Assembly (NCBI GenBank): GCA_025716815.1
Contig: JAIXMN010000014.1
Span: 248,001 to 312,000, forward strand
Reading direction: 5' to 3'
Length of the DNA stretch: 64,000 nucleotides
Source: Dichotomocladium elegans
Taxonomy: Eukaryota; Mucoromycota; Mucoromycetes; Mucorales; Lichtheimiaceae
Made by a program: the position numbers and the translations under genes. Within the stretch, counting starts at the first letter, position 1. Every line of letters starts with the position of its first letter. Below, in pieces: positions 56,838-64,000 of this stretch. The notes under the pieces are model-generated. The model saw nothing but the letters and a program-made list of their open reading frames with translations. It was not told the DNA's origin and did no database searches.

Positions 56838-58932
56838 TTACCGGCTAATTCGCCATGACCGCTTTGAGAGGCTTTCTAGCTTATGCGTCATCGGACGTAT
56901 GTAGCCCACCAAAAAGAGCAGGCCAAAGAGCACGCACAGCGTGCCGGCCACATAATACCCATCACGTTCAATATTGCATTTTCCACCAAGCTCCTTGCAC
57001 AGTGCCGCGCCCGTTTCTTCAACGCAGGAGAAATCTATCATCCAACGTCAATCTATTTTCAGCCTCTAGTGTCTTCCCCTCACAAAAAAGCTTACCATTT
57101 CCATTCATGTCCGGAACAGAACATGTTGCAATAGTGAGGGTATCAACCGCTTCGAGGACAAAAAATTTGGGCCACGTACCACCAAAATTGCTAAATGTGT
57201 TGAGAAGCTAAATTCCACCATCAGCAAGAGCAGTGAAAGACTTGAATACTATCACATCATTTACCGTCATATAGGTACCGCCTATAAGGGGATCTGCAAT
57301 GCTAGTCATAAATGCAGAAATGCTGACAAACTGAACGGTTGACATGAAAGAGCTCAGAACTGTGGACCCCATGATCACAGCAAAATAAAACAAGCCGATG
57401 TCTTTTCCTTGGGGATAAAAGTACACGACTAGCATTCCAACCGCAGAGAATGCCAACCGACCATAGAATGCATACAGCCACTAGTATCAAAACACATCAA
57501 CAGTCAGTATTTTATTCCAGCTCGCAAGCTACATTGGGGAGGGATCAACTTACTGGTTTGAGAGGACGGGGCCCATTGGACCATTTGGCTGCATAATAGC
57601 CAAAAAAGATCTGGAGAGGGAAATCTAATAGCACCGAGAGCGCAAGATCTTCCTTTGAAAAGCCCTTTTCGAGTAGTTTAAGTGAAGTGACAGCCTCGTG
57701 GCAGATGAATCCAATCTTGGCTGTCAATAGGATGATGATAAAGGATTGCATATCTACGCATACCATGGCAAATCATTATTGAGCACACCTTCTTTTCGTC
57801 CCATATCCGGCACATCTATCTTACGTGGCATTTTACAGATCTTCCAAATGGTTGCATATACTCCTCGAATGCCGAGCTGATCCTCATCATTATGGGACGC
57901 ATTCTATAAGTTCATCAAATGAGTGAGTGTAGATCACGGAAGTAAAATAACATAAAGAGAGTCTCACCTCCTTCTTAACGAAGATCAACCATGCCGTTAC
58001 GACAAAGTACATGACAGCCCAAAATTTCATGTATGCACCGAGCTGCACAATCCCGACGTCCTTTGGCTCCGACCAAATATACTTATTGCTAAATTCAGGT
58101 GAGTTCAGTGCAAGAAAGACCGTGAACGACATGAAGTAGCCGGTATTGAGACCAATCGTCTGGGCCGTCGACGCATAGGAAAGACTGTCTTTGGATAACA
58201 GTGTCAACGCCCATCCGTCCACTGCGATATCTTGGGTGGCACAAAAGAAGATGGTCACAAGGAACGTGGCGGTAAGATAGTGGATGGGAATGTGTTCAGC
58301 AGCCATAACCTCGTCAATATTCTGGCCCAGCAAGAGAAATAAGAATCCCGTTAGGAGTTGGATCGGGATAATCCAGGACTTCCGTCGCCCGATGCTGGGC
58401 GAGTAGACTGCGTCCACGATGGGCGACCATAAAAACTTGAGTGAATACGGCCACGAAGACAGCGAGAACACCGCAATCTGCGAGTACGATAATTGTTCCT
58501 TCAGTAAAAATGGGATTGACCCAAAGGAAAGACCGACCGGCACGCCTTGGAGTAGATCTAGATGCCAAAAACGAAAAATTAGTACAGGTCCGGTAACAGA
58601 CATAGAGACGCGATCACTTTGATTTGCTTACAAAGTATAACCAGAAGCGTGAAGTTGCCGTAATCTTCTTGTCGTAAACTCTCTGGCGGCGCATGGTCGT
58701 CATCCTTCGTCTCGTGCTGAAGAAAAGTGTCAAGTTCCATTTCCTCACGTTCATCGTCTGGGAGGAGAGTCTCTTTGCGTCTGAGCGTCGTTCCGGAAAC
58801 AGTCTGATCCATGGCGGTGCTGTGGGCTGATTGTGACAAATTACTGGCTTCTTGATTGCTTGAGAGTTTATTTTTCACTAGGGGCACGATGGGTTCGTCG
58901 TCCAGTGTAGGATAAACATACGCGGCTGGCAT
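56838..58932 (-). CDS. Acetyl-CoA transporter, SLC33A1/AT-1 family
   Basis: The model is complement(56838..57034, 57096..57207, 57265..57480, 57554..57753, 57825..57903, 57968..58557, 58632..58932), 564 residues (human AT-1 has 549). After a 90-residue acidic cytoplasmic start, about eleven or twelve membrane segments follow. Family motifs: LQGVPVGLSFGSIPFLLKEQ, SWPYSLKFLWSPIVDAVYS, GRRKSWIIPIQ, TQDIAVDGWALTLLSKD, QTIGLNTGYFMSFTVFLA, and near the end GGTWPKFFVLEAVD. A Cys-rich loop (CVEETGAALCKELGGKC) precedes the last segment. It carries acetyl-CoA into the ER/Golgi lumen in exchange for CoA, for acetylation of glycans and proteins. The gene has seven exons with short introns. Confidence 0.92.
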
Positions 58933-60554
58933 TTATCGGTGAGGTGATGGTCAGAGCAATAAATGAAGCGTGAGAGGAGAGAGGGAAGGAGGGAAAGAGA
59001 CGGGATGCAAGAAAGAAAAAGATCAGCAGCGATGGTAAATGGCAATGACAGGAATTAACGCAGCTGCCCACGCCAGGGCCGCCACATTTCCATCCATCCA
59101 CGTCGTATTGACTAAATTAAGACACTCTGAGATTCCAAAACCGCACGACAAAAAGCGGAGGTGACACAGATCAAAATTTACACAGCCGCGTGAGAGGTAT
59201 ATCAAGAGATCTTATTGTGCTCAAAAATAGGCCCGAGCTTCAGCTCTCCAACAGGGGCGCCGGAAGCAGTCCTTGCGATGCATTTTAGCTATTGCTAGGC
59301 GCTTCCAAAACGAGTGGATGACGGTCGATTTACCTTTTGCGATTTGCGTCTTTTGCGGTGTTTTCAAATGGGCGCTATGGGTTCCCACATATTCTACCAA
59401 TTCATAATCTACTATTACGCAGCGCCTGCGTAGGCCAAAGCCATGGCTGTTGGTCATGGAAGCTCTTTCTACATATTGTACGTTGCAACGTGAAGCGGCA
59501 GTAACACCGATAACGGTGACCAGCTTTTACCATTGCATCCCGGTTTACCCAGCACATGGCCCCTTACAATCACACTTGTTCATTCATGCGCTGCCACCGT
59601 CTATAGCAGAGCAGAACGCAAGCATGCGATCAGAAGGACAATGTGAGTGCAAAGAATACAGATATCTGTATCATGCAATAGCCAGGTATAATTAAAGGAG
59701 ACATTTGTCTTTCAACGAAGATCTGGACCATTCTACCGTTGCTTTCACCCATGGGGGGGGTTGGTCACCGACGCGAGCCTTTTGCCGTTTATCAAATTTC
59801 CCAGGTGATAGAAAATCGCTGGTGACGGTCTAAGCTCCTGTGCTTTGTCCTCATTGTTTCATAGGAAGCTGGGGCTGATCACTTCGCGATAGAGCTTTTG
59901 GCATATGCGCCGTTCGTAACCCTCAGTGCACCCCCTTTTTTGGGTATGTCTGGGTTTCGCAGTCTAGCGTCTGAATTGGAATGAAGTGTGCCAAAACGCG
60001 GGAGATAATATGTCACAGGCCGTAGGTCGATCACGTTTAGGCTTTGGACACTGTTGCCGTTGTTCAATTTTACCATTTAGGAAAGGTGTAATCAACTGTG
60101 GGAAATGTGTCTCCCCTTTTCTGTTCGTTCTTGTTCTGGGTCAAGCAAAGAAAGGAACATGAAATTAAATAGTCGGTGCGCAATGCTGTCTAAGCGTACT
60201 CGTGTTCGATTTCCTTTGTCGCAATCAAAAACGTCAGTTCTGCATTGCTATAAGGAAAAGGCGAGGGAGTGTACATCTTTCTCTGCTGCTTCCCATTTTT
60301 TATCTCACTCACATTGGCTTTCACTCACCTTTTATTGACTCTTCTCAGTTCTTCCTATTGTACCCTTCGTGAACTTTTTCTCATGAGGCACAGCTAGAAT
60401 ATTGAATAGCGGAAAAGCTCAAATATATCTCACTCTCTCTACGTTGCATTGGAAAGATCGAAATGTCCTCTTCCTCCTCCTCTTTTCTGGCATTGAGATG
60501 CCGGGTATTAAAACAGAGCGTGGTATCAAGTAATGGCCTGCATGGAGAGCCTAG
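58933..60554. other. 1.6-kb stretch without recognised gene
   Basis: Upstream of the transporter and downstream of DRG1. Minus ORF 59221-59457 (78 codons) has no family features. A G run (59752-59761) and AT-rich segments occur. It probably holds promoter and 3' UTR only. Confidence 0.4.
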
Positions 60555-62524
60555 CTAACAGCCATGATAGAGAATCGCACATGGCTGTCGTAAAATGACG
60601 AAATAATAGTGTTTCCAGAACAACATGATTCGATTTCTGTTTGCGGAATTTTTACTGTTAATAATTGATGATAAACACGTACATCTTAGATCCTGCAAAT
60701 TAATAGAATACGAGGTAAGTCCAGGTATGATCATATGACGAACATCTGCATGAACCCACTTTTTGACGATCTGCACAACGTCTTCATCCTTCAAGACATG
60801 ATCCTTGCCGACCTTTTGAGGATTATGCTTGACAGAAGAGCCCCACACATAGGCACTTCATAAAAAATAACCGTATTTCAGTACCTAGTTATCCTACCGT
60901 ACGCATCTGCTTACCACTTGAATTGCTCCAGAATAGCTTTATGAATGCTGTTACAGAAGTCCTCGACAGTGGCTTTCTCACTCGTCAGTACAACTGGCTG
61001 AGTGTAGTCAGGTAACTGGCCTTTGGGTTTAGTGTACACGCGCACCAGATCGAGTTTCTATGGAGAAAACAAATAGCATCAGCGGCTTGTATTCCGAGAG
61101 GAACATGTGGACATTACTTACATTCCACATGGTCTCTAGTAACTCATCAAAATTCCACTCGTGATTTGCACAGATAGGAACTGCGTTAGGAATCTTATAG
61201 ATAAGGTCGAGCTCTTCGATCGAGATTTGATCGATTTTGTTGAGGACATAAATGCAAGGAATGTAAATGCTACAGTAACGTATCTCACATCAGTGAATAG
61301 GATCATGCGGATGTATGTTCCCCTCCCTTATCCCAGCCTATGATTTTACCGGTTGCCCTGATAAAAGAAAGTGAATAAATTATAAAAAACAGCCAAGTCC
61401 CACTCCAGCATACCTCCACAATATCAATGAGATCATCAATAGTCGCGTCCTCCTTGAAAGTGACATCGGCATTGTGAATTCTATATTCGCTTAGCACAGC
61501 CTTGACTTCTTCGGCGGTGATGTGTGTTAAAGGAACGGTGTTGGTGATAGTGATGCCGCCCTTTTCCTTTTTCTTGAAAATGATAGCTGGAGGTTTCTTG
61601 TTCAATCGGATACCGAAACCTTCCAATTCCTTCTCGATGATCCTCTTGTCCGTCATGGGCTTGAGGACGTCCAGTACAATGAAGATGAGCGAGCAAGTGC
61701 GAGCAACTATACCAAAAAGGCATATGAGCATATCAATCCTCCAACCAAAGCAAAATCTTCCTTACCAGCAATAACTTGTCGACCACGACCCTTGCCATCC
61801 TTTGCACCCTCAATAATACCGGGAAGATCAAGAATCTACAAACACGTCAGTTTTCTGCATTGAACGTCTGCCGCCATCATGATTCCTTTTTGACCTGGAT
61901 CTTGGCGCCCTTATGCTGGATCACGCCCGGTACAGTGGTCAAGGTTGTGAATTCGTACGCACCGACTTCTGAGTGGGTGCCGGTGAGTTTTGACATGAGG
62001 GTAGATTTGCCGACCGACGGGAAACCTAGGTAACCAGAAATGGATCAGAACCAACTTTCCTCTCTCCACTCCCCAACTTCACTTACCAACAAAACCAACA
62101 CGAGCGACACCCGTCTTGGCAACATCGAATCCAACTAAATAGTTTTTGCATTCATATGATTAAGTCGGGTGCTTTCCCCGCTGGACAGACGAACAAACAA
62201 AGAAAAAGAAACGAACCACCACCACCGCCTCCTCCTCCGGAGGAGGGCATCAGAAGGTCGCGCTTCAGCTTCGCAAGCTTGGCCTTCAGCTGACCCAAAT
62301 GGTACGAGGTGGCCTTGTTCTTCTGGGTCTTGGCCATTTCGGCCTAAACATGTGCATAGAAGCCCAAAATAAAAGACCGGTCAATAATTCGTGCGTGCAT
62401 GACAAGGATTGGCCAGGTACCTCACCTCGATTTCCTATATACAATCCGTTAGATACAAAGAATTCCATGCAATGGGTCTGTTTCTGTTCTTTGTTCCAAC
62501 CTTAATCTTGTCGACAACACTCAT
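60555..62524 (-). CDS. RBG1: Developmentally regulated GTPase DRG1/Rbg1
   Basis: The model is complement(60555..60855, 60915..61057, 61122..61269, 61350..61357, 61414..61706, 61766..61835, 61895..62025, 62087..62134, 62217..62343, 62426..62434, 62501..62524), 433 residues. OBG-type GTPase: [20 protein letters not shown], helix-turn-helix [16 protein letters not shown], Gly-rich stretch, G1 [11 protein letters not shown]2 [12 protein letters not shown]3 [19 protein letters not shown]4 NKID, and the TGS domain [14 protein letters not shown]. Rbg1, with its partner Tma46/DFRP, binds ribosomes and relieves elongation stalls. Two tiny exons (9 nt, 8 nt) are needed for the frame. The usual family end (VVQIVKK) is followed by about 65 further residues to the stop, possibly an unrecognised last intron. 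Confidence 0.9.
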
Positions 62525-62696
62525 TGTGGGGCTCGGATTCGCAGCGTAGTTTCTTGCCTAAAGCAACCAACTTTCAGGAAGAAAAAAAAATAATATATGG
62601 GATCGCTTCGAGGGCGGAGACTGAAAAGGTTTTTTTTTCTGTTTTAGTGTGGATACAAGTCCCCTAGTTTCCCGCCTTCCAGTGGTTCCCCAATGC

Positions 62697-62732
<36 letters not shown>

Positions 62733-62736
62733 CAGA
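62697..62736. repeat. (AGC)n trinucleotide repeat
   Basis: An almost pure AGC run of about ten units, then CAACAGCAG. It lies 5' of the DRG1 start and is not in a supported gene; the Cys-rich ORF on the minus strand is a consequence of the repeat. Confidence 0.9.
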
Positions 62737-62994
62737 AGCACCTGTCAGAAATGTTGATCCATGAATAAGACGGGGGGGGACAACGGCATGGATGCATTAG
62801 AATTCTTCGTCGTCTAAGCTGAGGATGTTTTCTTTTTGATTTGCATTGTTTGGCCTGATAAGAACCATCAGCATACCTCGAACTCCCACCACCCCAAAGA
62901 ATAAAGCTATACATCCATGACGTAATACTCCATTCCACTGTATATATATATTTATATATATATGCGTATCTCATGCATGAAGAAAGGTTTCCGC

Positions 62995-63870
62995 TCAGCC
63001 CGAACTCAAGCGAACTTCTAGCTTCTCCACTTCTGTAAGGCCTTCCACGATGGGATATTCGGTCACGACAGGCTGTGGGATTGGCCCGTTCACACCGCCC
63101 AGGGGATAATCCTTCGTCGAGTCTTGCAAGACCATGAACGGGACCGACTCGTACACACAATGCACGGTGGTTCCCTATCCCATGGCAACACAGAGTGAGA
63201 CCAAGGAACCAGCTGATGAATGACATGTGGATGGGTAATGACAAGGATACTTACAGGATAGTTGACCATGATACGATAGTGGTAAAGGCCCGTGGGGTCA
63301 TCGATCTTGAGAGGAAATGTCACCTGGCCCCAGTTGTCAACGTTGTATAGAGCTAAAATATACCCGGTTAATCCGTTATACAGGGCGGACGAGCGCGGGG
63401 AAGGAGGGGGGCGAGAGGTGGTGAACGAAAAACGTACTGATATTCTCGCCAGCGATGTATTGGTTGTGTTGTGTGCTGTTCAGGATACGGATGCGGGTGA
63501 TAATGTCCGGAGAGTGCGGAATATCGGGCTGCACTTCCCAGCGAATCTGCTGCAACGAGCCCGCCTCATAGGCCTGGCCTGGATAAGTAGGGTACGTGAT
63601 TTGGAAGCCTATAAAAGATGGCGTAAGCATTTGAAACGATGGAATGCGTGCGTGCGTGTGTTTGTGCGAGCGCGCATGCATCAAATACCAGTGGAGCGAG
63701 GGCTGTCCGCTTCCTCACGTACCAATGCAATAGTCGGGATTGACCCGTGGCGGATTGTAGCCAAACTGCATCATCGACTCGGCTACCTCAGCGCGAGGAA
63801 GGACGATAGCAGAATGAGCAAGCGAAAGGAATGTCGCAAGGTAACAGAAGGCTTGTACTAGCTTGAACAT
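62995..63870 (-). CDS. Secreted Kre9/Knh1-like Ig-fold cell-wall protein
   Basis: The model is complement(62995..63174, 63255..63352, 63438..63608, 63723..63870), 198 residues. The start at 63870 gives a clear signal peptide ([20 protein letters not shown], then AIVLPRAEV); an upstream in-frame Met (63939) adds a Ser-rich stretch that would spoil it. The mature part has the Kre9/Knh1 N-terminal pattern: [26 protein letters not shown], later [20 protein letters not shown]. Such proteins are surface glycoproteins linked to beta-1,6-glucan assembly in yeasts. In other fungi they are common secreted wall proteins. No GPI signal is visible: the end ([11 protein letters not shown]) is polar. The molecular function here is unknown. 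Confidence 0.75.
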
Positions 63871-64000
63871 CGTGCTTTTTTTCGTTGCGGATGATGGGCT
63901 GATACTTGGGTTGGATGCAGATGTACTTTGCGACAACACAGATGGCTTTTATATTGATTTCCTTTCAGCTATGTCATGCCTTCTCCTCCCCCCACCCCAT

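Noticed and set aside
62558..63244. 228-codon minus ORF with a poly-Cys run
   Set aside because: The Cys run is the (AGC)n repeat read in another frame, and its start overlaps exons of the Kre9-like gene in a different frame.

Overview
The window is nuclear DNA of an early-diverging fungus, most likely Mucoromycota (Mucorales-like). Genes are compact and intron-dense: about 90 short GT-AG introns were placed by hand, plus five GC-AG introns. The housekeeping genes are fungal in type: a Cdc11-class septin, tropomyosin, PKA catalytic subunit, EFR3, Nup98, TFIIH Tfb2 and a fungal GH18 chitinase. A Fanzor-like gene and a lineage-specific multi-exon gene family, which I associate with Mucorales, point the same way. 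I recognise no tRNA, rRNA, CRISPR or viral element.

Left part (1-29.6 kb): the end of an unidentified gene; a small ORF; a conserved fungal gene of unknown function; a SigF-like NTF2 protein; a predicted membrane protein; EFR3 (anchor of the plasma-membrane PI4-kinase complex); a GLFG nucleoporin of the Nup98 class; a gene-poor stretch (12.8-16.05 kb); tropomyosin; the PKA catalytic subunit; L-threonine aldolase; a PQ-loop vacuolar transporter; a septin; and TFIIH subunit Tfb2.

Middle (29.6-47.4 kb): this is the unusual region. Two head-to-head palindromes (about 1.76 kb and 11.7 kb) flank 3.36 kb that holds a decayed transposase, a TA-flanked MITE and a Fanzor-like gene cut off at the edge of the large palindrome. 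Both palindromes have the same 81-82 bp sequence at their centre. Read from the arms of the large palindrome, through that loop, into the arms of the small one, the pieces form one nine-exon reading frame with matching splice phases. The palindromes are therefore complementary products of one broken gene: 5' part plus loop in one, 3' part plus loop in the other. Arms are slightly diverged at their outer ends and look identical near the centres.

Right part (47.4-64 kb): a small unknown gene that starts at the palindrome edge; a DUF1748 mitochondrial-type protein; a bZIP factor; the ribosome-biogenesis protein Rrp36; a GH18 chitinase; a Sec14-like CRAL-TRIO protein; an SLC33A1-type acetyl-CoA transporter; the GTPase DRG1/Rbg1; and a secreted Kre9/Knh1-like cell-wall protein.

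The genes show no obvious shared pathway; this is ordinary fungal gene order around a rearranged, transposon-rich island. Exon boundaries were worked out by eye from splice motifs and frame continuity. Most models close to a multiple of three, but none is backed by transcripts.
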